Assembly (NCBI GenBank): GCA_963576565.1
Contig: OY755044.1
Span: 47,883,134 to 47,947,133, forward strand
Length of the DNA stretch: 64,000 bases
From: Aspidapion aeneum
Lineage: Eukaryota; Arthropoda; Insecta; Coleoptera; Brentidae
Direction: 5' to 3'
In this document: in pieces, positions 22,228 to 34,235 of the stretch
How the letters are laid out: each line of letters opens with the position of its first letter
How positions within the stretch are numbered: the stretch's first letter is position 1
Position numbers and translations under genes: made by a program
The notes under the pieces: generated by a model
Seen by the model: the letters and a program-made list of their open reading frames with translations, nothing else
Database searches by the model: none
Told to the model about the DNA's origin: nothing

Positions 22228-22632
22228 TTTTAATATATTTTTGGAAAAAAAAACTAGCCTGACTTCTTTTCCTGTATCCTAGAGGGTTTGAAACCAAACC
22301 AATCGAACCGAACCAAACCGAAACATTTTTTCGAAAAATTATTCTATTTCGGGAAATTGGTGTTTTCCTAATCTTTGTCAATTGGTCCCAAACGTATCCA
22401 ACCACTCTAGGTATTTTCCACCAAAAATGTCCCCAAGTCACAGGTAAGGATACGCTTGCGCTCAATTGACAAAGGTTAAATAATACCGATTTCAACCTCC
22501 CAAAATAAGGATTTAATTTAGGGAAATAATTTTTGAATTTTGTTTTTCGGTTTGGTTCGAGTTGGTTTCACACCCTCTAGAATCGCGGGAAAGAAGTCAG
22601 GGAAGTTTTTTTTTCAAAAATATATTAGAAAA
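22228..22632. repeat. Foldback element with about 120-bp imperfect arms
   Basis: The left arm (AATATATTTTTGGAAAAAAA, TGACTTCTTTTCC, CTAGAGGGTTTGAAACC) is mirrored at the right (GGTTTCACACCCTCTAG, GAAAGAAGTCAGGGAAG, CAAAAATATATTAG). No ORF of note. It is flanked by dispersed repeats and probably a non-autonomous DNA element. Confidence 0.65.
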
Positions 22633-22639
22633 AGACCCC

Positions 22640-22852
22640 TTATTTATAGCATTAATGGATTTTGACCGAAATCTAATCAGCTTGTGAGAGTGTCGGCGGT
22701 TTAGGAACTATCGTGTTACGGACAGACAAACACACACAGAGACAGACATCACGACGATATTGCTAAAATGGGTCAAAATCAGAAAAAAGTTTTTTTTGTC
22801 GAAATTCATATCTGTTCTAGTTATTGCTGCTCGGGCTAGGAAGGTAAAAATG
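22640..22852. repeat. Dispersed repeat, copy 2
   Basis: Diverged copy of the repeat at 18880..19360. It keeps ATTAATGGATTTTGACC, ACGGACAGACA, ACGATATTGCTAA and CGGGCTAGGAAGGTAA. Confidence 0.6.
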
Positions 22853-22946
22853 TATATCTCAACTATTCTTCGTTCGATCATTATGAAATTTTCTGGAGGT
22901 ATGTAACTTTTACCCTTTTTTCGAGTAGTACTTTTTTGTAGCTTTT

Positions 22947-23086
22947 TAGCTCACACTACTACTATACTATAGTAGTGTGAGCTATGGTGATCCTAATTTT
23001 TTCGAGAAAAAAAAAAGTTGCTCCGATCTCAAAATTTTTTATATATCTTTGCGTTTCAGATGAGTTTGAAAATTTTTTCTTGCGCC

Positions 23087-23140
<54 letters not shown>

Positions 23141-23842
23141 ATGTATGTATGTATGTATGTATGTCTGTCTGTAACGACCAACCCGCATAACTCAAAAACC
23201 GCTTGTCCGATTTAAATGAAATTTGGTACCTAGGATGGGTCTTGGACCGTGACGGTCCCATTTAAAAATGAACAAAATCCACTGAACGCAAGCCAAATAA
23301 AAGGGTGGGGGTAGATTTCAAAAATTAGAGTTTATGTGAAAATATGGCGTGTGTGATATCAAACGAAAGGTAATTAAGTCTGGAGTTAAACAAAATTAAT
23401 TTTAGTTTATTTTTAAAAAAGGGTGGGGGTAGATTTAAAAAAACAGAGTTTATGTGAAAATATGGCGTATGTGATATCAAACGAAAGGTAATTGAGTCTG
23501 GAGTTAAACAAAATACATTTTAGTTTTTAAAAAAAGGGTGGGGGTAGATTTTGAAAATTAGAGTTTAAGTGAAAATATGGCGTGTGTGATATCAAACGAA
23601 AGGTAATTGAGTCCGGAGTTTAACAAAATACATTTTAGTTGTTGTTTTTTTTAAGGGTGGGGGTGGATTTCAAAAATTTGAGTTTAAGTCAAAACAGGGC
23701 TTGTGTGGTATCAAACGAAAGGTAATTGAGGCTTGACTTGAATAAAATATATTTCAGTTTTTAGTTATATTAGCTCATACGTACACTATAACTATAGTAC
23801 ATAGTGTGAGCTTAGGTGCCCATAGATTGGCAGAGTATTTTT
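22947..23842 (+). mobile_element. CTGT-array element (Helentron/HINE-like), copy a
   Basis: Starts with the hairpin AGCTCACACTACTA...TAGTAGTGTGAGCT (14-bp arms), then TTGCGCCGTCTGTCTG, a (CTGT)n array at 23086..23171, the conserved block ACGACCAACCCGCATAACTC and CGATTTAAATGAAATTTGG, four units of about 110 bp (AAGGGTGGGGGTAGATTT...), and a terminal hairpin AGCTCATACG...GTGTGAGCT followed by GGCAGAGTATTTTT. Four copies in the window share this plan. Terminal hairpins plus an internal microsatellite and a T-rich insertion point resemble Helentron-associated elements such as Drosophila DINE-1; that placement is inference. Confidence 0.75.
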
Positions 23843-24691
23843 AAACGTGCCGAAAAGGCACTAGAATATTTTATGCGCAAAATCCCCATAGCTCGTGAAC
23901 TAAGAAATAGATTAAAATTCTCAAATATACCTCTAGTTTTTTATAGTTGGAGAAGGATCTGATTGTTATATAGCTTTAGGGACTCTTATTATTTTGGCCA
24001 CCACTGTATATGTATTTTTTTAGCCAATATAAATTAATTTACTTTTTATAAAAACGAATGTTTTAGGGTTCAACGATCACGAAAATTAAATCCAAATCAA
24101 ATAAATAGAAAAAGTTAGTAATTTAATTTTTTTAGAGCGATCTTAAAAAAATCTTAAAGCCTGCTTAAATTTAACTAATATATTTTATTTCAATAATTTA
24201 AGATCTATTTATTTAAAATTAAGTTACACATGTGCTGATGTAAAACAAACATTTTTTTGAGAAAAAAACATTAACTTTTATAACAGCTTTAAAAATACAT
24301 TGTTGACAGTAATATCTTTCCCTGTGTCGGTGATTTTATAGATTCATCTATTTGGTTATTTTTATCTTTACAACTTCCGCATGTATCGTAATAAAGTTAT
24401 TAAAATTGACAAAAAACAGCGCACCCGTTATCTGGGAATTTTTTATCCCGGTGGAATTGGCTATAATTTTAGTATGTTATAGTAGGAAAAATGACTAGTA
24501 AAAGTATAGTTAAGTTTTTCTATGTACAGTTTTTGAGATATAAACGACCAAAGTTCTTTAAATGGTCGTTTTTACCCAACTGCAGCACGGTAAAAGGAAG
24601 GGCAATGTTTATACTCAACTGCATCACGGCGAAAAGAAGGGTAATGTTTTTCGCTTGCAATATATGTAATTTTGTATGTATGTATGTATAT
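23843..24691. other. No gene seen
   Basis: AT-rich, without clear repeats. Ends in TGTATGTATGTATAT next to the solo LTR. The overlapping frames at 24491..24839 have no protein-like content. Confidence 0.5.
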
Positions 24692-27600
24692 TGTGGCAAT
24701 CTATTATGCGTTGGGTGCCATTTGGTGACACTGTAAATAGAACAATAACGCTGTGCCAATTTGTGATACAAAAAAAAATTACTGAGTAATTAAACAAATA
24801 TCTGGAAGCGGAACTGTATTTTTCAGCTAGGTAAAACATTGATATGCCCGGTAACTTTTATACAGTGGAGAAGGGGGGTTCAGAAATAAGAAAATTTTAA
24901 GTGCGCCACAGTGTTTTAATACTAATGTTTTACAAAGAAGATCTTAATTAAAATACAGTTCAACTCAAACGTTGTAGCCAAACAATGAAACTCTACCTAC
25001 TTTCGAGGCTTCCAGAGTATTTGTGTAATTAAGAAAAACCAAAAAGAAATTGACTAATAAAAGATTCTGAATGAGTTAAAATGACACAAATAGAAACACT
25101 TTACAGGTAGAATCTCCAACAGGTCGAAGTGTACCTACATTTGAGTCAGTAGTGTAAGACTCCATTATATAAATGATGGAAAAAAAAATACACTTCCAAA
25201 ATCATTCCACCATAGCTGCTGTCATCATTCTACATTGGGTAGAATGAGACAGACAGCAACCCAGTCCGAGATCTACCCCATGAGGTAAAACAATGTTAAG
25301 GAAACCGCAAAAAAAAGTATAACCTCATCTCTCTTTTGTCTCTGCAAAGTTGGTCATTGGGCTGTACAAATGACGCAAAGATTTAGTTCATCTTGTATAT
25401 TTTGTATATAAAACCTGAGAAAAATACCAAACAATTAAATAGGGCCAAAATAGCAAGGCACTTAAACTTGACAGGAAAATTATCCTAAATAAATGAAAAC
25501 AAGTCAATGTAATAAATACGCCGCAAAATGGTGGTCATGACGTCATACCGTTACCTTGCGTTTACAAGCAATGTTGAAATTATACCGTGAAAAATTATAT
25601 ATGAAAAGATTACGTCTAAATTATATTGAAAATTTGTATGAAAAGATTATGTCTAAATTATATTGAAGATTTATGTGAAAAGATTATATCTGAAAGCTTG
25701 CTCCTACCTTGGTCCTTGATTATGTTGTGGTTAAAATAAAAAAATGTGTTTTATTTTGTAAACCTGGAAATTCTGTTGTCCCAGACATTCTCCTGGTACT
25801 CCGGGTCCCTGTCCTGCTCGCGCCTCCCCTGCTGATTATCTAGCACATGACGCTAGGGCAGCACATGGTCTCAAAAATGTTACTGGATAGTTGCCCGAGC
25901 GTAGAACCCTGTGGAAAATGAAATATTTCAATTTCCTGGAATTCGTCGGTTTTGCCCGAGGTTCCCCTATCCCGTGACGACTCAATAAAATAAAGCAGAT
26001 TTCAACAGATGAACTAAAACAAGCCTACATACCTTTCCCAGGGTTACAACTGGCTCGAACCTCGTTCCACCAGCACAACTGTCCCGTCGATAGAATGGAC
26101 GGCTGTAACCAAAGGAGAAAAACAATATATATAGTTTTTATCCAAAACGTGGTTTAAAAAAAAAATACAAAAAGAACTCCAAAAATTCCACACGTCTTTT
26201 GTAGAAAAATTACATTTCACACGAAAAATAATTACAATTTGGGAGGCAAATATTATCTTGAAGAATACCCAAAAATAAAAAATTTAAAAAATCGAACTTA
26301 CCACTTTCTTTTCCGTAGCCTTGACTCCCTCAATCCAGAGGATGTGAGCCGTCACTCAAATACGTCAAAACAACGACGGACTCACAGTTATACCGTCTTT
26401 GGTATAATTCTGCAACTACTGCAGTGCCAATAACCACAAAAACAATGGCGATACCAAAAGACGGCCACCAGCCCAGCCAAAATTCTTTAGGAAAAGAGAG
26501 ATGACACGTCCGAAAAAAATTTAAGATGCCGAAAAACCATTCCCCAACTTGGGTGGGGCACCGTACCAACCTAATTTTCCCGGTTAAATTCAAATAAGGA
26601 TGCAAACGCACTTAAAAAAAACTCGCAAACCAAAAATTCTGCCGATTTAAGTTTGCCAGCCCGAAAATAAATTCGTCGTTCTAAAACCAGCCAATGACGA
26701 CGTACACTAGTACTTCGGTATAGGTCTGTAGGGGGCAGCATTAGTCAAGGGAACATTGGAAATACGTCCTCTACGCGTTGAGGTGTTGTCAGATCCATTT
26801 CTATAAACGAGGATTTTCGAGATACACGTATACAGACCGAAACATTTGTCAACCGGACCCCTGTCAACATTGCAAGTAGGAGGAAAATAACCAGTTAGAC
26901 TATAAGAAGCTTAGCATTGAAACCATCAACTGTAAAATCAATCACTGGAGATCAGAGCATGCATCAAACCCAGGAATATTCGAACACTCACCGAACCGAA
27001 CCAATTCCCATATGAGTAAAGCCATACTAAGTGTAGAATTTAGTTGTATTTTAGTTATAGTTTTAGTCAAAAGCTTCCTTTGCTCTCTATATATGTTTTC
27101 TCTAAGATTCATATGGTTTGACGCCATCTTTGTAAAACATTTTTACATTAATAACGTTGTTTCTGAACTTGAACTTAAAAATACACATTGAACTACTGCT
27201 TAAACCCGGCCTAAGAGTGTTCAGATGTTAAGTTTGCTCACCACTAGCTAGCCCTACATAACCCTTCAATCCGACTAACTGAGCTAGATATTAACTTTAT
27301 TTAACTATGATTATATATTAATTTATATAATATAAAAATACGATTTTGTTTATTCTTTTAGTCCTGGTTTTATCCCTCGTTTATCTCCAATTTACAAAAG
27401 TGCACAACTTGTATTCATTTATCTTCTCCTTATCAAAGTAATAAGGATATCAAAGTGGGCGGAGCCTCGGTTGTTCCTGGTCAAACCGTGGACCTAAATA
27501 TGTTTTCGTGCTACAAAAAGTAGCTAATCCGTGAAGAAGAAAAGGCTCGGAAGAGAAATCACTGTCCTAATATCCTAGAAAATATAAATATTCGAACTTC

Positions 27601-28685
27601 CAAAACAGATGTGTATTCCCGCTGTTACTGAAACCATTTGTGATGTGGCAACCCGCCATTCCCCAGAATTATACCGGGTAGATTGGATTAGAATACTTTT
27701 CTCATTTCGTCTATTTATTGAACCAGGGCTATCAAAATGGACGGGCCACGATCCTCCACTTTGTTGACGTCACATCCGGGGCTGATTTTTTTTTTGATGG
27801 TCACATTACGACACAGCTGATTGTCTTTCAAATATTGAAGTTGGAATGACGGTTCATGGATATTTGATTTTATTTTAAATAAAGCCGTTTTTGAGATTGT
27901 TTTTACTTTATTCTGGCAGAACAATTTTTTTAAATGTATAGTAAGCCCTAATTTTTCATAGCCGCTTCATTAGCTCACACAAAAATTAAGTTTAAAGCAG
28001 AAGCGAATGTGACAATCACATATGACAAATTCAAATACATGTCAAATATAACAGTTGGCATGTGGTACATGGCGGGTAATTTGAATTCAAAATAAGGAAT
28101 GCTAAATCTTGAAGATTTTAACCTTTTAATCATGTTGCTTCCTTACGAACCTTTGGTGGAATATCGGCATGGTGTCTGAGAATATTTCACTGAAATTTTG
28201 CGGAAATCTGTAGTGCCATTTTGAAAATATCATAAAAAAACCTCTGACCTCCCATAAGACCCAATGTAAAATTCAGCCCCGGGAGAACAGCTGATTTTTT
28301 CAGGGTCGTGGCCTCTATTTTTGTGTTGGCCTTGATTGAACGTACGCGGTCGCTAAAACAGCTGATTATTGATTTCGTAAACGTCAAAGAACCACGAAAT
28401 TTTACAGATAAACAAAACAATCAAAAGTTTTTATGTGATTTTTCCCGAACCTGTGATCTCAAATTCCAATTAGAATGCCCAAACAATATGATGGAATGCA
28501 CAGTGCCCACAACAATATGATGGAATACCTCCTCTATAAGGTAACTTTTTGGACAGTATATAACCTCAAAACCTAGCTCTATAAATTACCCTTAATTTGT
28601 GTATAGAAAAACGAGTCGAATAGCTTGATAATTTACATAAATAAATATGTAACGTGTGTCTTAAGCGTAAACATGACACGTTACA
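24692..28685 (-). mobile_element. Solo LTR, gypsy-2 family (diverged)
   Basis: 3994 bp, starts TGTGGCAATC and ends CACGTTACA, flanked by ATAT at 24688..24691 and 28686..28689. Related along its length to the LTRs at 47288..50498 and 60709..63791, but clearly diverged and longer. It is the product of LTR-LTR recombination, leaving no internal region. Conserved islands include TTATACAGTGGAGAAGG, TGACGTCATACCGTTACC, the splice-like sites described below and TATAAGGTAACTTTTTGGAC. Frames inside (for example 26330..26611) are not conserved. Confidence 0.92.
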
Positions 28686-28689
28686 ATAT

Positions 28690-29157
28690 ATGTATGTTTG
28701 TGCCGCGCTAGAGGCTAAACGGCTGAACTTTTTTTGACAAAAAAGGTGCCATTGAATTGCTACTGATCCCGAGGGTGCTGTAGGCTATATTTTTTAAACA
28801 GGAATCAACATGGCGGTCATCAGATGATGTAGGCTTTAAGGCATACAAATTACTTAAATTTCAGGCGATTTTAATGAAATTCCTTGGATCACCCATTGCA
28901 AATGTCCACTCATTTGCTATAATTCCTTCGTAGTCCTCCCTGCTCCCACCCATCTCCCCTCCTGGTATTCCCCCCATCTCCCCTCCTGGTATGTCCTCCC
29001 CCACCCTCTTCAAATATCATATTCGCAAAATTTCATAAAATTATTTCTGCACACGCTTTAAGATTTTTTTTCCAACACCATTTTACTAGTTCCCCCTCCC
29101 ACTCTCTCCTCCACGCACCCCTTATTAGTAATAGTTTAAAAAAATACCGAAATCAAT
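28690..29157. other. No gene seen; short C-rich duplication
   Basis: Contains CCCATCTCCCCTCCTGGTAT repeated head-to-tail around 28948..28992 within a pyrimidine-rich tract. Otherwise featureless. Confidence 0.5.
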
Positions 29158-29339
29158 CAACTTGTACCTACTAGTCGCAGTTGGGTACAGAGTTACCCAA
29201 TAACCTGATTCATGAAAATACAAAACTGTATAATTTCATAAGTGCGCTTTGGGCATCAAAACTAAAAGTTGAAGCATGTCGTACATTATAGGTATACCTA
29301 GTTATTTTGTACCCAACTGTGACTAGTAGGTATAAGTAG
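29158..29339. repeat. Small foldback (about 180 bp)
   Basis: ACTTGTACCTACTAGTCGCA...GTTGGGTACA at the left is mirrored by TGTACCCAACTGTGACTAG...TAGGTATAAGT at the right (28 of 30 matching). Probably a short MITE. Confidence 0.7.
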
Positions 29340-29740
29340 ATTTAGCAGCAGAATTTTAAAACTACCACATTGTATTTTGGCACGAATTAATAGTGTTATA
29401 TGGTATTTGAAGAAAAATTATTATTATTTTCTTACTAATTACAATTGCCTTCAGCTGTTATCAGCTATTTTCCCCATGGCAAATGTATTTACTAAACAGT
29501 TTGTATTAAACATAGCAAAAAGTTTGTATTAAACATAGCATAAAGAATATTTTAAATATATTAAATAAGTTTTTTTTTCTCCTAAATAATTTTTAAGATG
29601 TTTTTGGAAAACGGCTTGGTGAATTTTAATTAAACTTTATATGCTTATTTTTGTAACTTAGTGTCACACTGCGTTGCGTGCACAAAATTTTTGTTAGGTC
29701 TAGTTTTGAAGATATTAATTTTGTAGCTGTAACTATTCTT
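29340..29740. other. No gene seen
   Basis: AT-rich, with a short tandem duplication of AGTTTGTATTAAACATAGCA around 29498..29540. No coding signal. Confidence 0.5.
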
Positions 29741-30915
29741 ATATTTATATATTTATATATTTATATATTTATATATTTATATATTTATATATTTATATAT
29801 TTATATATTTATATATTTATATATTTATATATTTATATATTTATATATTTATATATTTATATATTTATATATTTATATATTTATATATTTATATATTTAT
29901 ATATTTATATATTTATATATTTATATATTTATATATTTATATATTTATATATTTATATATTTATATATTTATATATTTATATATTTATATATTTATATAT
30001 TTATATATTTATATATTTATATATTTATATATTTATATATTTATATATTTATATATTTATATATTTATATATTTATATATTTATATATTTATATATTTAT
30101 ATATTTATATATTTATATATTTATATATTTATATATTTATATATTTATATATTTATATATTTATATATTTATATATTTATATATTTATATATTTATATAT
30201 TTATATATTTATATATTTATATATTTATATATTTATATATTTATATATTTATATATTTATATATTTATATATTTATATATTTATATATTTATATATTTAT
30301 ATATTTATATATTTATATATTTATATATTTATATATTTATATATTTATATATTTATATATTTATATATTTATATATTTATATATTTATATATTTATATAT
30401 TTATATATTTATATATTTATATATTTATATATTTATATATTTATATATTTATATATTTATATATTTATATATTTATATATTTATATATTTATATATTTAT
30501 ATATTTATATATTTATATATTTATATATTTATATATTTATATATTTATATATTTATATATTTATATATTTATATATTTATATATTTATATATTTATATAT
30601 TTATATATTTATATATTTATATATTTATATATTTATATATTTATATATTTATATATTTATATATTTATATATTTATATATTTATATATTTATATATTTAT
30701 ATATTTATATATTTATATATTTATATATTTATATATTTATATATTTATATATTTATATATTTATATATTTATATATTTATATATTTATATATTTATATAT
30801 TTATATATTTATATATTTATATATTTATATATTTATATATTTATATATTTATATATTTATATATTTATATATTTATATATTTATATATTTATATATTTAT
30901 ATATTTATATATTTA

Positions 30916-30958
<43 letters not shown>
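29741..30958. repeat. Satellite (ATATTTAT)n followed by (AT)n
   Basis: About 147 apparently perfect 8-bp units up to about 30918, then about 40 bp of AT dinucleotides directly against the 3' end of RTE-2. The long frame through it (YLYIYIFI repeats, 518 codons at 29678..31234) is a consequence of the 24-bp superperiod and is not a gene. Confidence 0.97.
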
Positions 30959-30962
<4 letters not shown>

Positions 30963-30963
30963 T

Positions 30964-32073
30964 TCACAACGTTCTACGTCTTCCGATACCCAATCTCCAC
31001 TCGTTTCTGTTTGCCCATAATTCATCTTCTAGGCCTCTTATTCTTATTCCTTCTCTCCAGCTTCTCCTTGGCCGTCCTCGTTTTCTTCGGCCAGTTGGTT
31101 TCCATTGTAGTATTTGTTTAGGTAGTCTTTCATCATTCATTCTTTGTACATGTCCGTACCACACCAGTTGTTTTGTTCTTATATTATCCATTAAAGTAAG
31201 TTCAACCACTGTCATAATTTCTCTTATTCTTTGATTTGTAACTCTTTCTCTTTTTGATTTCCCTGCTGCTCTTCTCCAATAGTCTATCTCCGTAGCGGAA
31301 AGCATTTTTTCTGTTCTATCTTTGATTGGCCATACTTCTGAGCCGTATGTAATAATACTTTTTACAATGGTGTTATATATAAGCTTTTTGTTATGTTTCG
31401 ATATACTTTGGTCCCAAATTATTCCATTTAATGAAGTTATTGCTTTTCTTCCTTGTAAGTTTCGATCTTTTATAGCTTTGTCTAGTGTTCCGTCAGCTGT
31501 AATTTTTAGACCTAAGTATTTATACTCATCACAGGACTGAATTCGCTGCCTGGTTTTTAAGATTAGATCCTGTTTCATTCCACCGATACACATATACTCT
31601 GTCTTATTGAGATTAACCTCTAGTCCCCACTTATTGTACTCTTCTATTAGTTTTCGTGTCATATATTCGAGGTCGTCATAATCCTGAGCTACTACTACCT
31701 GATCATCGGCGAAACATAAAGTATACAAGGTGGTTTCGTCCAACGGAATTCCCATGTTTTGGCATTTTCTCTTCCATACTTTAAGGACTTGTTCCAAGTA
31801 TATCTTAAAGAGCGTAGGCGAGATACAGCAACCTTGTTTAAGACCTTTATTTACTTTAAAGCCGTTGGTTAGTTTTGCTTTTATTTTAACTTTTGCCTTA
31901 CTATTGCGGTATAACTCTTTGATGGCCTTAATTAGTTGTACGCTTATGTTTGTGTTTTCCAATGCTTTCCAAAGTAGATTTAGTGGTATACTATCATATG
32001 CCTTCTGCAAATCCACGTAAAGCAGATGCAGCTCTTGTCCGTATGCCATTTTCTTTTCAATACTTGGGTACAA
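30964..32073 (-). pseudogene. RTE-2 reverse transcriptase, C-terminal two-thirds
   Basis: RT motifs: LLYVDLQKAYDSIP (motif A aspartate), GLKQGCCISPTLFKIYL (motif B), LCFADDQVVVAQDYDD (motif C, FADD) and WGLEVNLNKTEYM. After the palm come [44 protein letters not shown] and the basic C-terminus. The catalytic aspartates of RT look intact. The N-terminal end overlaps the preceding frame at 31980..32073; the break is a frameshift near 32040..32080. Confidence 0.88.
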
Positions 32074-33743
32074 AAGAGATGATCTGAAGTCGATCTACCC
32101 GCCCTGAAACCAGCTTGTTCTTCTGCCTCCATGTCTTTATATTCGCTCTCTACTTTATTTCTTATTATTTGACCGTATATTCTGCTTAGCGTACTAGTCA
32201 CAGATATACCTCTATAATTGTCACATATATATTTCCTTCTCTTTTTGTGTATTGTGGATATATATGACGTTTTCCACTCAGTTGGGACTACAGTTCCATT
32301 TAAATATTTTTGGAAAAGATTCCGTAATCTCCAAAACAGTTCTTCAGTGCCATATTTAATAAGTTCGGCTGGGATATTTCCGGGTCCGGCAGATTTACCG
32401 CTTTTTAAGATTGTGCACACGTTTTTGACCTCAGAGATTGTGAGGGGTACTGGAGATCCCATCGTTCTAAAGTCTCTTGCGTCTTCCTTGAATTCTGCTC
32501 TATCTTCAGTTAAAAGTTTTTTAAAATGATCATCCCATTCTTTGTCTAGTATTGGTGAAATGATATCTCTGCATGTTTCTTTTTTAATCGATCTTATAGT
32601 TTTCCAGCTTTCGGTACTTCTCCTATCTCCTGAGTAAGAATCTATTTTCTGGCACTTTTGCGTCCACGAATGATTTTTCTTATCACTGATCATTCCTCTC
32701 ACCTTTGATTGCGCGATTTTGTATTCTTGTCTGCTTCTATCTGTCTTTTGGGATAAGTAGGTGTGATATAATTTCCTTTTTTCCTCTATTTCTCTTTTAA
32801 TCTCAGCATCCCACCAGTATGGTTTTCTTCTTTTAGAAGTTTCTTCCACTAATCCTAGTGCTTCTTTTGCAGCTTGGTGGATGCTTAATGTAATACATTC
32901 GTATTCTTCATCTGGGGTTTCACCTGAACTTGTATTAAGTTTTTCGTTCAGTCTCTTTTTGTATAAGTTTTTTACGCTGTCATGTTCTAGGCTTAGTAGA
33001 TTATATTTACAGTGATCAATTTCTTCAATCGCTGTATCATCAAGATGTTGTTGATGCAGGCTTCGGCCTTGATAAGGAAAGAGAATTTTGGACTCCAGAA
33101 AATAGTGATTACTTCCGCATGTTGATCCACGCTTTGTTCTGACATCATGAATTTTTAGTTTTGTCTTTTGTTTAGTGATAAGATAATCAATGACGGATTT
33201 CAGGTTTTGTGAGGGTTTGGTCCAGATATATTTGTGTATTTCCTTATGTTGAAAAAAACCGTTTTGGATTTTTAGGTCTAATTGCTCACATACTGTAATT
33301 AGCCGGTTTCCATTGTCATTAACAACATTTTCTCCATATTGGCCAACTGTCAGATCATTAACTCTGTTACTGGTTCTACTATTTAAATCTCCCAATATGA
33401 CAATTTCTCTAGATGTACTTACTGCTGATATTTTATTGTGTATTTCTTCAAAAAAATTGTCTTTCACGGCTACATTTGCATCGTCGTTATACGCATAGAT
33501 TCCAAAAATCGTAAGTCTCATTCCTTTTATTGTTATATTCATTTTAATTAGCCTTTCATTGACTGCTTCCCAGTTGGTGATAAATTTTCTAAATCTTTTG
33601 TTGACCAAAATAGATACTCCTTGTTGGGCATGTTTTTCTTTTGCCACTCCGCTATAGAAATGGTCATATTGTCCTAGGTTTTCAGATCCTTTTCCTTTCT
33701 TTTTCGTTTCTGTTAGTACAGTTCTACCTTCATTCTGCTGCAC
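31980..33743 (-). pseudogene. RTE-2 AP-endonuclease and RT N-terminal part
   Basis: Endonuclease: VLTETKKKGKGSENLG, GVSILVNKRF, REIVILGDLNSRTSNRV (GDLN metal/DNA-binding motif), FIWTKP-like IWTKPSQN, and near its end GSNHYFLESK, where SDH is typical, so the catalytic Asp-His pair reads Asn-His. Linker: RRKPYWWDAEIKREIEEKR. RT start: GKSAGPGNIPAELIKYG, YISTIHKKRRKYICDNYRG and GFRAGRSTSDHLFCTQVL. The reading frame here opens with a GTG at 33743; true translation began upstream (ATG near 33805). Confidence 0.87.
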
Positions 33744-33805
33744 TCATGTACTATTTCATTCACTTTTCGACTCATTCCTTGTACGTTCCATGTACCAAAA
33801 ATCAT
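33715..33805 (-). pseudogene. RTE-2 endonuclease N-terminus
   Basis: Starts at the ATG at 33805 with MIFGTWNVQGMSRKVNEI, the first strand of the AP-endonuclease fold, and runs to a stop near 33715. The rest of the domain is in another frame, so a short indel separates them. Confidence 0.75.
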
Positions 33806-34235
33806 GTTCCTGTTTCTTTGCTTGGTTCGTCTTAGGTTTTTCATTTCTTTCCGAGGCGCTTGATTGGGTTTTTTAACAGTGTACGTTTTTTCCGGGTATC
33901 AGAGAGTTAGTCTGATGCCCCAACCCCCAACCTGGAGGACCAGGTGATTTTTGATCGAGGTTTTCTTCCCCTAGCCTTTGACGATTCCAACGCCGGTACT
34001 ACAAGGCAGTAGTCTTTTATACTATCCCTAAAAGAAAGGGTTGCCACCTACGCTATGATCACCGTACCGAGGTCCATTCTCTCCGCCTTTCATATCGATG
34101 TGGTCTTCTCCCGTAACCCTGGGAAAGGGACCCTATACAGGTGCTAACTCTCCGGGTCGAAGAGTACCTGGAATCTACGGAGGGCATTCATTTCCCCTGA
34201 TAGACATCTGACGAGATCGACCCGTACCCCCCTTA
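33806..34235 (-). other. RTE-2 5' untranslated region
   Basis: GC-richer than its surroundings and without an ORF. It contains CCAGGTTGGGGGTTGGGGC (minus strand) and other stretches that end abruptly near 34235, where AT-rich DNA begins. Inferred to be the 5' UTR/promoter part of the LINE from its position. Confidence 0.6.

Larger units (their letters stand above)
30959..34235 (-). mobile_element. RTE-clade LINE (RTE-2), near full length, inactivated
   Basis: About 3.28 kb on the minus strand: a 5' region of about 430 bp with no ORF, then AP-type endonuclease and reverse transcriptase, a very short 3' UTR (AAACCGA) and a microsatellite tail (TA)n. One protein split into two main frames plus a short N-terminal piece. 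The C-terminal basic block with [10 protein letters not shown] is common in insect RTE elements. The 5' limit near 34235 is approximate; no target duplication was found because the tail merges with the satellite. Confidence 0.88.

Noticed and set aside
29678..31234. 518-codon plus-strand reading frame
   Set aside because: Almost entirely (YLYIYIFI)n from an 8-bp satellite; its end runs antisense through the RTE-2 RT.
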